A stretch of DNA of 64,000 nt from Micromonospora sp. R77 (GTDB lineage Bacteria; Actinomycetota; Actinomycetes; Mycobacteriales; Micromonosporaceae). The notes under the pieces were generated by a model. The model had not been told where the DNA came from. It saw nothing but the letters and a program-made list of their open reading frames with translations, and ran no database searches. The first letter of the stretch is position 1, and each line of letters starts with the position of its first letter. Positions 56,523 through 64,000 of the stretch are shown one piece after another. Where the stretch lies: positions 2,790,001 to 2,854,000 of the forward strand of contig NZ_JALDST010000001.1 of assembly GCF_022747945.1 (NCBI RefSeq), in the 5' to 3' direction. The translations under genes were made by a program, and so were the position numbers.

Positions 56523-56560
56523 CGACGGCCGTGGTCACCTCCGGGTGCCCACGGCCGTCG
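56523..56560. terminator. bidirectional terminator
   Basis: CGACGGCCGTGG pairs perfectly with CCACGGCCGTCG; the loop contains a second small hairpin (CACC/GGTG). It lies between convergent genes and overlaps the 3' end of the TetR gene. Confidence 0.8.
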
Positions 56561-57143
56561 CCGTTCCGACCGTGGGGGCGGGGGCGGTGAGGTAGCGCTG
56601 GACGGTGGGGGCGACCCAGGCGACCAGCTCGGCGGCGGGTGCCTCGGCCAGCGGGGGCAGGGCGACGATCCACCGGGTGAGGGCCAGCCCCAGGATCTGG
56701 CTGGCCACCAGGCCGGCCCGTCGGGCGGCGGTCACCGGGTCGGGGTCGAGCCGGGCCACGGCCGTACCGAGCTGACCGGCGAAGATGTCGCGCATCCGCT
56801 GGGCGGCGACCGGGTTGGTGCTGGCCGTACGGAGCAGTGCGGCGAGGGTCTCGTCTCCCTCCCAGCGGTCCAGGAAGTGCCGGACCAGCACCTCGCCGAG
56901 CCGGTCGGTGGGCACCTCGGCCAGCGCGGGTAGCCGCAGGTCGAACTCGGCGGCGGCGGCGAAGAGCCCCTCCTTGCTGCCGTAGTAGCGCATCACCATC
57001 GACGGGTCGATCCGGGCGTCGGCGGCGATGGCGCGGATGGTGGCCCGCTCGTACCCGTCGGCGGCGAACCGCTCGCGGGCGGCCCGCAGGATCTCGGCCC
57101 GGGTGGCGTCGGAGCGGCGGACGCGGGGTGCGGCATCGGTCAT
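56535..57143 (-). CDS. TetR-family repressor
   Basis: A 202-residue protein. N-terminal helix-turn-helix: ATRAEILRAARERFAADGYERATIRAIAADARIDPSMVMRYYGSKEGLF. It is divergent from an FAD monooxygenase gene, with operator-like repeats between, so it very likely represses that gene and itself. ATG 57143 chosen; GTG 57149 possible. Confidence 0.93.
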   Translation of the reverse strand: MTDAAPRVRRSDATRAEILRAARERFAADGYERATIRAIAADARIDPSMVMRYYGSKEGLFAAAAEFDLRLPALAEVPTDRLGEVLVRHFLDRWEGDETLAALLRTASTNPVAAQRMRDIFAGQLGTAVARLDPDPVTAARRAGLVASQILGLALTRWIVALPPLAEAPAAELVAWVAPTVQRYLTAPAPTVGTATAVGTRR

Positions 57144-57158
57144 GTCCACGACTGTAGG

Positions 57159-57226
57159 CCAACAAGCGTTGACATTGACGGCGGGACGCGCCTAACGTTG
57201 CCAACAAGTGTTGGCAAACAATTGTT
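57159..57226. promoter_or_regulatory. three CAACAA-type operators
   Basis: The divergent gap has CCAACAAGCGTTGAC (57159-57173), GCCAACA-AG-TGTTGGC (57200-57215, perfect arms) and AACAATTGTT (57217-57226). All share CAACAA-N-GTTG. They are the likely binding sites of the adjacent TetR repressor, covering both promoters. Confidence 0.8.
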
Positions 57227-57244
57227 GACCTGTGGAGGTGGGCC

Positions 57245-58399
57245 ATGCTGCCCGAACGCACCGACGTCCTCGTGGTGGGAGCCGGCCCGACCGGCCTGGC
57301 CGTCGCCGTGACCCTGGCCCGGCGCGGCGTCGAGGTGACCGTCGTCGACCGGCGGGACCGACCGGCGGAGACCTCCCGCGCCGCCGTCGTGCACGCGTAC
57401 ACCCTGGAGGTGCTGGACCGGATCGGGGCCGCCGCGCCGCTGGTGGCCCGGGGACTGCCCGCGCCGGGGTTCACCGTCCGCGACCGGGACCGGACGCTGC
57501 TCAGCGTCCCCTTCACCGCGCTGCCCTCCCGCCACCCGTACGCACTGCTGGTCTCCCAGGCGGAGACCGAGGCGGTGCTCACCGCGCGGCTGACGACGCT
57601 CGGCGGCCGGGTGCTGCGGCCGTACGAGATGACCGGCCTGACGCGCGACGAGGCCGGCGCCACGGCCCGCTTCGCCGGCGGGGAGACGGTCCGGGCCCGC
57701 TGGGTGGTCGGCGCGGACGGCATGCACAGCACCGTCCGTGAGCTGGCCGGCATCCCGTTCGGCGGGCCGGCCGACCGGGGCGAGTCGTTCCTGCTCGCCG
57801 ACGTCCGGGTGGACAGCGCGCTCCCCCGCGACCAGGTCTCCCTCTTCATGGCCCGGCAGGGACCGCTGGTCTGGGCGCCCCTGCCGGACGGCCTGGTCCG
57901 CCTCGTCGCCACGGTGGCCGACGCGCCCGCCGAACCGGACCTCGCCACGTTCCAGGCCCTGCTCGACGAGCGCGGCCCGGCCCGCCGGCCGGACCGACTG
58001 ACCGAACTGCTCTGGGCCTCCCGGTTCCGCATTCACCACCGGGTCGCCGGGACGTTCCGGTCCGGTCCGGTGCTGCTGGCCGGCGACGCCGCGCACGTGC
58101 ACAGTCCCGCCGGCGGGCAGGGGATGAACCTGGGCATCTGCGACGCGGTCACCCTCGGCGACACCCTGGCCGACGTACGCGACGGCGGTCCGGAGCAGCT
58201 GCTCGACGACTGGGCCGCCGCGCGCCGGCCCCGCGCCGAGGAGGTCGCCGGCTTCGCCGACCGGCTGACCCGGCTCGCCACCCTGCCGCCGGCCGCCCGA
58301 CCCGTGCGCGACCTGCTGCTGCGTACCGTCTCGGCGGTGCCGCCGGCCCGGCGGCGGCTCGCCCTGCGGCTCTCCGGCCTGAGCCAGCGGGCCGGCTGA
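57245..58399 (+). CDS. FAD-dependent monooxygenase (PHBH class)
   Basis: A 384-residue flavoprotein. VLVVGAGPTGLAVAVTLARRG (FAD-binding), WVVGADGMHSTVRELAG (DG motif) and VLLAGDAAHVHSPAGGQGMNLG (GD motif). It is shorter than phenol hydroxylases and lacks the extra C-terminal domain. Probably oxidises an aromatic or antibiotic (tetracycline- or rifampicin-monooxygenase-like). ATG follows GGAGGTG. Controlled by the divergent TetR. Confidence 0.93.
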   Translation: MLPERTDVLVVGAGPTGLAVAVTLARRGVEVTVVDRRDRPAETSRAAVVHAYTLEVLDRIGAAAPLVARGLPAPGFTVRDRDRTLLSVPFTALPSRHPYALLVSQAETEAVLTARLTTLGGRVLRPYEMTGLTRDEAGATARFAGGETVRARWVVGADGMHSTVRELAGIPFGGPADRGESFLLADVRVDSALPRDQVSLFMARQGPLVWAPLPDGLVRLVATVADAPAEPDLATFQALLDERGPARRPDRLTELLWASRFRIHHRVAGTFRSGPVLLAGDAAHVHSPAGGQGMNLGICDAVTLGDTLADVRDGGPEQLLDDWAAARRPRAEEVAGFADRLTRLATLPPAARPVRDLLLRTVSAVPPARRRLALRLSGLSQRAG

Positions 58400-58493
58400 C
58401 CCGCGCGGACCGACCGGGGACGGCGGCGTGCGGAGGCGACCGGCGGGTAACCGAGGCTCCAACTGGGCGGGCGCGAGGTCTAGGCTTGCCGGC

Positions 58494-59120
58494 GTGGCGG
58501 TGGAACAGCAGGCGCGGGGCGGAGCGAACGCAGTGACGGGTGCGGGTCGACGGCGCTCCCGGCGGGACGAGATCCTGGAGATCGCGGTCGGCCTCTTCGC
58601 CGCCCGTGGCTACCACGGCGTGTCGATGGACGACATCGGGGCGGCTGCCGGCGTCACCGGTCCGGCGCTCTACCACCACTTCGCCGGCAAGGAGGCGATG
58701 CTGGCCGCCGCGCTGATCCCGGTCAGTGAGGGGCTGCTCGCCGGTGGCGGTGAGCGCGCCGGCGACCATCCGGGCGACCCGCGCGCCGCGCTGGAGTCGC
58801 TGATCGACTTCCACGTCGACTTCTCGCTGGCCAACCCGGCGGTGATCGCCCTGCACCTGCACGAGCTGGACCGCCTCCCCGACGAGCCGCGCCGCCGGAT
58901 CCGCAAGCTCCAGCGGCTCTACGTCGAGGAGTGGGTCACCGTGCTGACCGCGCTGCACCCGGGGCTGCCGGACGGCGAGGCGCGGGTGCTCGCCCACGCC
59001 GCGTTCGGTCTGATGAACTCCACCCCGTTCCTCGGCGGCGAGGTGGACCGCCGTCGGCGGGCCGAGCTGCTGCGGGCGGCCACCCTCGCCGCCCTGCTGG
59101 CCCCCACCGACCCCACCTGA
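58494..59120 (+). CDS. TetR-family regulator
   Basis: A 208-residue protein. Helix-turn-helix: RRDEILEIAVGLFAARGYHGVSMDDIGAAAGVTGPALYHHFAGKEAML. TAGGCT at 58480-58485 is a good -10 box ending about 8 bases before GTG 58494, which suggests a leaderless mRNA; GTG 58533 is an alternative start. It precedes acyl-CoA catabolic genes and is probably their regulator. Confidence 0.88.
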   Translation: MAVEQQARGGANAVTGAGRRRSRRDEILEIAVGLFAARGYHGVSMDDIGAAAGVTGPALYHHFAGKEAMLAAALIPVSEGLLAGGGERAGDHPGDPRAALESLIDFHVDFSLANPAVIALHLHELDRLPDEPRRRIRKLQRLYVEEWVTVLTALHPGLPDGEARVLAHAAFGLMNSTPFLGGEVDRRRRAELLRAATLAALLAPTDPT

Positions 59121-59140
59121 CACGCCGCCCGCGCCTTAAC

Positions 59141-59198
59141 GCATGTTAAGAAGGGACCCCGGGTGTGCACGAGGCGTGGAGAAGGGGCCCTTCCTTGC
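59141..59198. repeat. TTAAGAAGGGG interspersed palindromic repeat, copy 2
   Basis: GTTAAGAAGGGACCCC, a spacer, then GAAGGGGCCCTTCCTTGCA. It is the same type as the copy at 8.69 kb and lies between the TetR and biotin carboxylase genes, immediately before the latter's start. Confidence 0.65.
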
Positions 59199-59203
59199 AG
59201 AAC

Positions 59204-60541
59204 ATGATTGAGTCGGTGCTGGTCGCCAATCGGGGCGAGATCGCCCGCCGGATCATCCGGACCGCGAAACGGCTCGGCATCCGGGCGATCGCGGTGCACT
59301 CGGAGGCCGACGCGGGGCTGCCGTTCGTCACCGAGGCCGACGAGGCGGTCTGCGTCGGACCGGCCAACCCCGCGTCGAGCTACCGGAACGTCGAGGCGAT
59401 CATCGCCGCCGCGAAGCAGACCGGCGCGCAGGCGATCCACCCCGGCTACGGCTTCCTGTCGGAGAACGCGGAGTTCGCGCGTACCGTCGAGGCGAGTGGC
59501 CTGATCTGGGTGGGGCCCGGCGCGGACGCGATCACCGCGATGGGCGACAAGATCAACGCGCGGAACCTGATGGCGGCGGCCGGGGTGCCCGTCGCGCCGG
59601 GCACCACGGACCCGGCGGCCGACGTGGCCGCGGCGGTCGCCGCCGCGGCCGGGATCGGCTACCCGGTGATGGTTAAGGCCGCGGCCGGTGGCGGCGGCAT
59701 GGGCATGGGCGTGGCCACCGACGAGGCCGCGCTGCGCACCGAGTACGACAAGGTCCGCGCGTTCGCCGAGCGGATGTTCGGTGACGGCTCGGTGCTGATC
59801 GAGCGCTACTTCCCCCGGGTACGCCACGTCGAGGTGCAGATCCTCGGCCTGGCCGACGGCCGGGTGGTGGCGCTGGGCGAACGCGAGTGCTCGGTGCAGC
59901 GCCGCAACCAGAAGCTGGTGGAGGAGTCGCCCTCCCCGGCGGTCTCCCCGGAGCTGCGGTCGCGCTTCCTGGCCGCCGCCGTGCGCGCCGGTGAGGCGGT
60001 GGGTTACCGCAACGCCGGCACCGTGGAGTGCCTCCTCGATCCCGAAACCGGCGAGTTCTTCTTCCTGGAGATGAACACCCGGCTCCAGGTCGAGCACCCG
60101 GTCACCGAGTACGTCTACGGCGTCGACCTGGTCGAGGAGCAGTTGCGGGTGGCGGCGGGCCTGGCCCCGACCTTCGACCCGGACGCGCTCACCCCGCGCG
60201 GCCACGCCATCGAGCTGCGGATCAACGCCGAGGACCCGAAGCGCTTCCTCCCCGGCCCGGGTGTGATCGCCACCTGGAACGAGCCCACGGGCGAGGGCGT
60301 ACGGGTCGACTCCGGCTATGTCGCCGGCAACACGGTCACCCCGTTCTACGACAGCCTGATGGCCAAGCTGATCGTCAGCGGGGCGACCCGCGCGGAGGCG
60401 CTGGACCGCGCCCGGGCGGCGGTCGCCGGGTTCGAGATCGCCGGCCCGAAGTGCAACCTGCCGTTCTTCGCCGAGCTGCTGGAGAACGACGAGTTCCTCT
60501 CCGGCGACTACGACACCGGCATCGTGGGCCGGATGCGCTGA
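59204..60541 (+). CDS. acyl-CoA carboxylase biotin carboxylase subunit
   Basis: A 445-residue protein. VLVANRGEIARRIIRTAKRLG, HPGYGFLSENAEFA, MVKAAAGGGGMGMG (ATP loop), FFFLEMNTRLQVEHPVTEYV and RINAEDP are all classic. It carboxylates biotin in an acyl-CoA carboxylase. No biotin carrier domain is present, so that part is separate, perhaps beyond the right edge. With HMG-CoA lyase and a carboxyltransferase nearby, methylcrotonyl-CoA (leucine) breakdown is the likely pathway. Confidence 0.94.
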   Translation: MIESVLVANRGEIARRIIRTAKRLGIRAIAVHSEADAGLPFVTEADEAVCVGPANPASSYRNVEAIIAAAKQTGAQAIHPGYGFLSENAEFARTVEASGLIWVGPGADAITAMGDKINARNLMAAAGVPVAPGTTDPAADVAAAVAAAAGIGYPVMVKAAAGGGGMGMGVATDEAALRTEYDKVRAFAERMFGDGSVLIERYFPRVRHVEVQILGLADGRVVALGERECSVQRRNQKLVEESPSPAVSPELRSRFLAAAVRAGEAVGYRNAGTVECLLDPETGEFFFLEMNTRLQVEHPVTEYVYGVDLVEEQLRVAAGLAPTFDPDALTPRGHAIELRINAEDPKRFLPGPGVIATWNEPTGEGVRVDSGYVAGNTVTPFYDSLMAKLIVSGATRAEALDRARAAVAGFEIAGPKCNLPFFAELLENDEFLSGDYDTGIVGRMR

Positions 60542-60617
60542 TCACCGGCCGGCCCGGGCCGGGTGGGATGCTGGGAAAACCCAATCACGTACCACCGTCA
60601 CAGTGAGGTGACCCCTT

Positions 60618-61538
60618 ATGGCGGACATGCCAGGTTCGGTGTCGATCCGGGAGGTCGGGCCGCGGGACGGACTCCAGAACGAGGAGCCCATCCCCACCGA
60701 CGCCAAGGTGCGGCTGCTCGACGCGCTGTCGCGTACCGGCGTGCGGCGGATCGAGGCGGTGTCGTTCGTGCACCCGAAGGCGATCCCGCAGATGGCGGAC
60801 GCGGACGAGGTGTGGCAGCGGGCCACGAAGGTCGACGGCGTGCGCTATTCGGCGCTGGTGCCGAACACCCGGGGCGCGCAGCGGGCCCTGACCGCCGGGT
60901 TCACCGAGATCGAGGTGGTGGTCTCGGCCAGCGACACGCACAACCGGCGCAACGTGAACCGCTCCACCGACGAGTCGCTCGACGACATCGCCGAGCTGAT
61001 CGACCTGCTGCACGGCGCGGGCGCCCGGGCCGAGGTGATCGTGGCGACCAGCTTCGGCTGCCCGTACGAGGGGGACGTGGACCCGCAGCGGGTCGCCGGG
61101 ATCGTCGACCGCGTGGTCCGCGACGGCGCGGACCGGGTCGCGTTCGGCGACACCACCGGCATGGGTACGCCCCGGCGGGTCCGGGAACTCGTCACCGCGG
61201 TCCGTGACCGCAACGCCCAGGTCCCGGTGCTGCTGCACTTCCACAACACCCGGGGCACCGCCCTGGCCAACATGCTGACCGCGATGGAGCTGGGGATCAC
61301 CGAGTTCGACGCCAGCGTCGGCGGTCTCGGCGGCTGCCCCTACGCCCCCGGGGCGAGCGGCAACCTGGCCACCGAGGAGGCGGTGCACATGCTGCACGAC
61401 ATGGGCATCGACACCGGCATCGACCTGAACGCCCTGATCGAGGCGGCCGAGCTGGCCGAGGAGCTGGTCGGCAAGAAGCTGCCCTCCGGTGTGCTGCGGG
61501 CCGGCCCCCGCACCCGGCTCACCCCGCTGCCCGCCTGA
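60618..61538 (+). CDS. hydroxymethylglutaryl-CoA lyase
   Basis: A 306-residue TIM-barrel enzyme. VSIREVGPRDGLQNE (RDG catalytic), SFVHPKAIPQMADADEVW, FGDTTGMGTP, LLHFHNTRGTALAN and GGLGGCPYAPGASGN with the conserved Cys. It splits HMG-CoA to acetyl-CoA and acetoacetate, last step of leucine degradation. ATG 60618 follows GAGGTGACC. Confidence 0.94.
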   Translation: MADMPGSVSIREVGPRDGLQNEEPIPTDAKVRLLDALSRTGVRRIEAVSFVHPKAIPQMADADEVWQRATKVDGVRYSALVPNTRGAQRALTAGFTEIEVVVSASDTHNRRNVNRSTDESLDDIAELIDLLHGAGARAEVIVATSFGCPYEGDVDPQRVAGIVDRVVRDGADRVAFGDTTGMGTPRRVRELVTAVRDRNAQVPVLLHFHNTRGTALANMLTAMELGITEFDASVGGLGGCPYAPGASGNLATEEAVHMLHDMGIDTGIDLNALIEAAELAEELVGKKLPSGVLRAGPRTRLTPLPA

Positions 61539-61550
61539 CCCTGGCGGGAG

Positions 61551-61596
61551 CGCCGACGACGGTACGACAGTCATGACCGCCGTACCGTCGTCGGCG
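61551..61596. terminator. strong bidirectional terminator
   Basis: CGCCGACGACGGTACG pairs perfectly (16 bp) with CGTACCGTCGTCGGCG around a 14-base loop, between convergent genes. Confidence 0.88.
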
Positions 61597-61601
61597 ACCC
61601 G

Positions 61602-62537
61602 TCAGCGGGTGGGGCGTTCGGTGGTGCTGTCCACCACGCTCGTCGTGCGGACCACGGAGAGGGCGCCGGCAGTGCCGAGGAGTTGCCCGCTGCGTGGGTC
61701 CAGGATCAGCCGGTAGTCGCCGCTCAGTGGACCACCGATGGCGATCCCCCGGCGACCCAACGCGTCGGTCTCGGACCCGTGCTTCTGGATCCCGGGAACC
61801 CGGGACAGCGCCCGCATGACGGTCGCCCTCAGCTGCGGCGTGAGGTAGGGGGAACCACTCCAGAGCAGGGCCGCCAGGTATTCGAAGGTCCGCTGGTCCT
61901 TCTCCTCGGAGCCGGCGGCGGTCGCGTCACGGAGCGCCCGCTCGTACAGCGCCCCGGGGCCGGTGGGTAGTTCGGCGACGAACGCCGCGGTCGGGGTGTC
62001 CCAGTCGCCCCTGCTCGCCGCGTTGACCGGTTCGTCGAGGGCCATCTTCCGGCAGCCCTTCTGCGCGGGCAGGACGGCCGGATCGCCGTGCCAGTCGGGA
62101 CCGGGTACCTTGACCCCGTCCGCTCGCACCACCCGGCCCGCCCGCTTGCCGTCGGCGGCCTGCCACAGTTCGTAGCTCAGTCCGCAGCCGCGCTGCGCGC
62201 CGATCTCCCGGTAGTAGACGAACTGGTCGGGTCCTGGCACCGGCGGGGCCGGCGCCCGTTCGGCAGCCGCCGCCGTGCTGTTCAGCACGGCGGCCGCAGC
62301 CGAACTGCTCGGCCCGTCACCCCCGAGCGGGAGAACGGACGGAGCCACCACGACGCCCGCGACCACCGCGGTGGCCACCGCGAAGCCGGCCAGCAGCCGA
62401 CGTCCGGCCAGCCCGCGCCGGCCGGGTGCCGGGTTGCCTGCCAACAGCTTCACGGCACCGACGGGAGGTGCCTCGGTGGGCAGGTCGGCCAGCGCGTGGC
62501 TGAACTCGTCGCTCAGCTTCCGGTCGAGATCACGCAT
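61602..62537 (-). CDS. CU044_5270 family protein (sigma partner)
   Basis: A 311-residue protein. Cytoplasmic N terminus (MRDLDRKLSDEFSHALADLPTEAPP), one TM (LLAGFAVATAVVAGVVVAPSVL), then an external domain with YREIGAQRGCGLSYELWQAADGK and VPGIQKHGSETDALGRRGI. It overlaps the ECF sigma gene by 8 bases, so it is probably its anti-sigma-like partner. Confidence 0.88.
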   Translation of the reverse strand: MRDLDRKLSDEFSHALADLPTEAPPVGAVKLLAGNPAPGRRGLAGRRLLAGFAVATAVVAGVVVAPSVLPLGGDGPSSSAAAAVLNSTAAAAERAPAPPVPGPDQFVYYREIGAQRGCGLSYELWQAADGKRAGRVVRADGVKVPGPDWHGDPAVLPAQKGCRKMALDEPVNAASRGDWDTPTAAFVAELPTGPGALYERALRDATAAGSEEKDQRTFEYLAALLWSGSPYLTPQLRATVMRALSRVPGIQKHGSETDALGRRGIAIGGPLSGDYRLILDPRSGQLLGTAGALSVVRTTSVVDSTTERPTR

Positions 62538-63120
62538 TGTGGTTCAGCCTTTCGCGCAGTCGTGCCAGGGCACGGTTGATCAGCGACTTGACGGTGCCCG
62601 GCCGGCAGCCGAGCACGGTGGCGATCTCCTGCTCGGAGAGATCCTCGTGGTAGCGGAGGAACAGAGCCGCGCGTTGACGCGGGGACAGGGGGGCCAGCAT
62701 CGCGACGAATTCCAGCGTCACCGCGGGCACGTGGGTCGCTGCCCCGAGCTGTTGCCGGTGACGGCGTTCCACCTGGCGCCGCCGTACCCAGGAGGTCACC
62801 CGGTTCGCCACCGCGTGGCGTAACCACGCCTCGGGACGCTCCACGGTGTCCCGGTGCCGGTAGAGCTGCACGAAGACGTCCTGTACGACCTCCTCAGCGT
62901 GAGCCAGCGATTCCGTGGTCACGTAGGCGAAGCGGACCAGCGGACCCCACTGCCGGCGGTAGACGACGTCGAAGTCCCACTGCTCGCCTGATGTTCGCCA
63001 CACATCGGTCCTACTCTCAGCAAGTGTCACGTCGGAAGGGCGCACAGCAGCGGCCGCAGGTTCCGTGGTTCTCGGGGGGAAGGTCCGACCCTGCCCGCAG
63101 CCGGGGGGTCGCCGGACCAT
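62530..63120 (-). CDS. ECF RNA polymerase sigma factor
   Basis: A 196-residue protein. Region 2: FDVVYRRQWGPLVRFAYVTTESLAHAEEVVQDVFVQLY. Region 4: LAPLSPRQRAALFLRYHEDLSEQEIATVLGCRPGTVKSLINRALARLRERL. Note the intact GTVKS motif, the codons used as integration site in the other sigma gene. The N-terminal 40 residues are atypical, so a later start is possible. It overlaps its CU044_5270 partner. Confidence 0.92.
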   Translation of the reverse strand: MVRRPPGCGQGRTFPPRTTEPAAAAVRPSDVTLAESRTDVWRTSGEQWDFDVVYRRQWGPLVRFAYVTTESLAHAEEVVQDVFVQLYRHRDTVERPEAWLRHAVANRVTSWVRRRQVERRHRQQLGAATHVPAVTLEFVAMLAPLSPRQRAALFLRYHEDLSEQEIATVLGCRPGTVKSLINRALARLRERLNHNA

Positions 63121-63135
63121 CGTGCGATACGTTAA

Positions 63136-63152
63136 CCTAACGATCGTTCAGG
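63136..63152. promoter_or_regulatory. AACGATCGTT operator-like palindrome
   Basis: CCT-AACGATCGTT-CAGG, a perfect 10-bp palindrome with near-symmetric flanks, about 45 bases before the carboxyltransferase start and at the edge of the divergent sigma gene. The form suits a TetR-type operator; the TetR at 58.5 kb is a candidate. Confidence 0.6.
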
Positions 63153-63196
63153 TCAGTTGGTCCGCTCACGAGGCGGTCCATGGCGAGGGAGTCGGC

Positions 63197-64000
63197 GTGA
63201 CGCTCGACGGTGAGGCACTGGAGCAGCTGCGTAAGCGGGCCCGGGCCGGTGGTGCGGACAAGTACCACGCGGCGAACGCCGCCAAGGGCAAGCTCTTCGC
63301 CCGCGAGCGGGTCTCGCTCCTGGTCGACGAGGGCTCCTTCGTCGAGGACGGCCTCTATGCCAACGCGATGGCCGAGGGCCTCCCCGCCGACGGCGTGGTC
63401 ACCGGCACCGCCACCATCGACGGCCGGCCGGTCTGCCTGATGGCGAACGACTCCACGGTCAAGGCCGGCAGTTGGGGCGCGCGTACCGTCGAGAAGATCA
63501 TCCGGATCATCGAGCGGGCCTACTCGACCGGCGTGCCGATGGTCTACCTGGTCGACTCGGCCGGTGCCCGGATCACCGACCAGGTCGACCTCTTCCCCGG
63601 TCGGCGCGGCGCCGGCAAGATCTTCTGGAACCAGGTCCGCGCCTCCGGCTCGATCCCGCAGGTCTGCGCGCTGTTCGGGCCGAGCGCCGCGGGCGGGGCG
63701 TACATCCCGGCGTTCTGCGACGTGGTGGCCATGGTGGACGGCAACGCCAGCATGTATCTCGGCTCCGACCGGATGGTCGAGATGGTCACCGGGGAGAAGA
63801 CCACCCTGGAGGCGATGGGCGGGGCCAAGGTGCACTGCGCCGAGTCCGGCGTCGGGCACTTCCTCTGCAAGACCGAGGCCGACGCGCTCGACGTGGTGAA
63901 GACCTACCTGTCGTACCTGCCGGGCAACTGGCAGCAGCAGCCGCCGGCCGTCGCGCCGGTGCCGGCGTCCGAGAAGGTCGACCTGGCCGCGCTGGTCCCG
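63197..64000 (+). CDS. acyl-CoA carboxylase carboxyltransferase subunit (3' end beyond window)
   Basis: 268 codons are visible. LRKRARAGGADKYHAANAAKGKLFARERVSLLVDEGSFVED is the biotin-dependent carboxyltransferase N-terminal signature. AGGAYIPAFCDVVAMVDGNASMYLGS and GEKTTLEAMGGAKVHCAESG follow. It transfers CO2 from biotin to an acyl-CoA, probably methylcrotonyl-CoA or propionyl-CoA. GTG 63197 follows GAGGGA. Confidence 0.93.
   Translation, partial: MTLDGEALEQLRKRARAGGADKYHAANAAKGKLFARERVSLLVDEGSFVEDGLYANAMAEGLPADGVVTGTATIDGRPVCLMANDSTVKAGSWGARTVEKIIRIIERAYSTGVPMVYLVDSAGARITDQVDLFPGRRGAGKIFWNQVRASGSIPQVCALFGPSAAGGAYIPAFCDVVAMVDGNASMYLGSDRMVEMVTGEKTTLEAMGGAKVHCAESGVGHFLCKTEADALDVVKTYLSYLPGNWQQQPPAVAPVPASEKVDLAALVP

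Overview
The window looks like the chromosome of a filamentous actinobacterium of the Micromonosporaceae, most likely Micromonospora or a close relative. The DNA is very GC-rich, many starts are GTG, and the gene families (SigE-type sigma factors, XRE-DUF397 pairs, CU044_5270-type proteins, a CtpI-like ATPase) are typical. Two copies of a TTAAGAAGGGG/CCCCTT palindromic repeat also occur, which I recall as common in this family. No rRNA, tRNA or CRISPR array was seen.

Left flank (1-17.3 kb) is ordinary chromosome: a partial CtpI-like P-type ATPase; an MFS exporter gene with a one-base frameshift behind a SoxR/MerR-type promoter; an NAD(P)-binding protein; a YbaK-like protein; a parS-like site; DsbA, SufE and CBS-domain proteins; prolyl-tRNA synthetase; a 1075-residue secreted propeller/Ig-like protein; a VapA-like protein; and an XRE-DUF397 pair.

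Accessory region (17.77-52.87 kb) is a roughly 35.1-kb integrative element inserted in a SigE-family sigma-factor gene. The 5' part of that gene ends at about 17.77 kb and its missing 3' part restarts at 52.87 kb, still overlapping its partner gene by ATGA. A large serine recombinase lies beside the left junction. An att-like sequence at 47.6 kb suggests that the element is a composite. Cargo from left to right: a bacteriocin-like peptide with ABC exporter; DUF2637 and replication-relaxation (mobility-type) genes between repeats; a 2H-phosphoesterase and an XRE-TPR regulator; a tightly packed rightward operon (30.1-42.7 kb) running from an amino-acid permease and formamidase to an unusual nucleotide/sugar cassette (DUF4254, kinase-kinase-nucleotidyltransferase fusion, phosphoribosyltransferase, GT9-like, APH-like kinase, SDR, histidine phosphatase); nuclease-like genes including an Mrr-type protein; and an operon of NUDIX-wHTH, nucleoside phosphorylase and a four-TM protein. 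The last two proteins share a short amyloid-like (RHIM-like) motif, and the membrane protein gene has been hit near its 3' end by an IS630-family element.

Right flank (52.9-64 kb) returns to chromosome: the sigma-linked TolB-like protein, an SGNH hydrolase, a sulfurtransferase, a TetR/FAD-monooxygenase divergon with repeated operators, and a leucine/acyl-CoA catabolic cluster (TetR, biotin carboxylase, HMG-CoA lyase, carboxyltransferase) interrupted by an oppositely oriented ECF sigma and CU044_5270 pair.

The most interesting candidates are the amyloid-motif operon (49.0-52.8 kb), the integration and accretion structure, and the 36.1-43.1 kb cassette. All functions are inferred by reading the sequence; no database search was possible.
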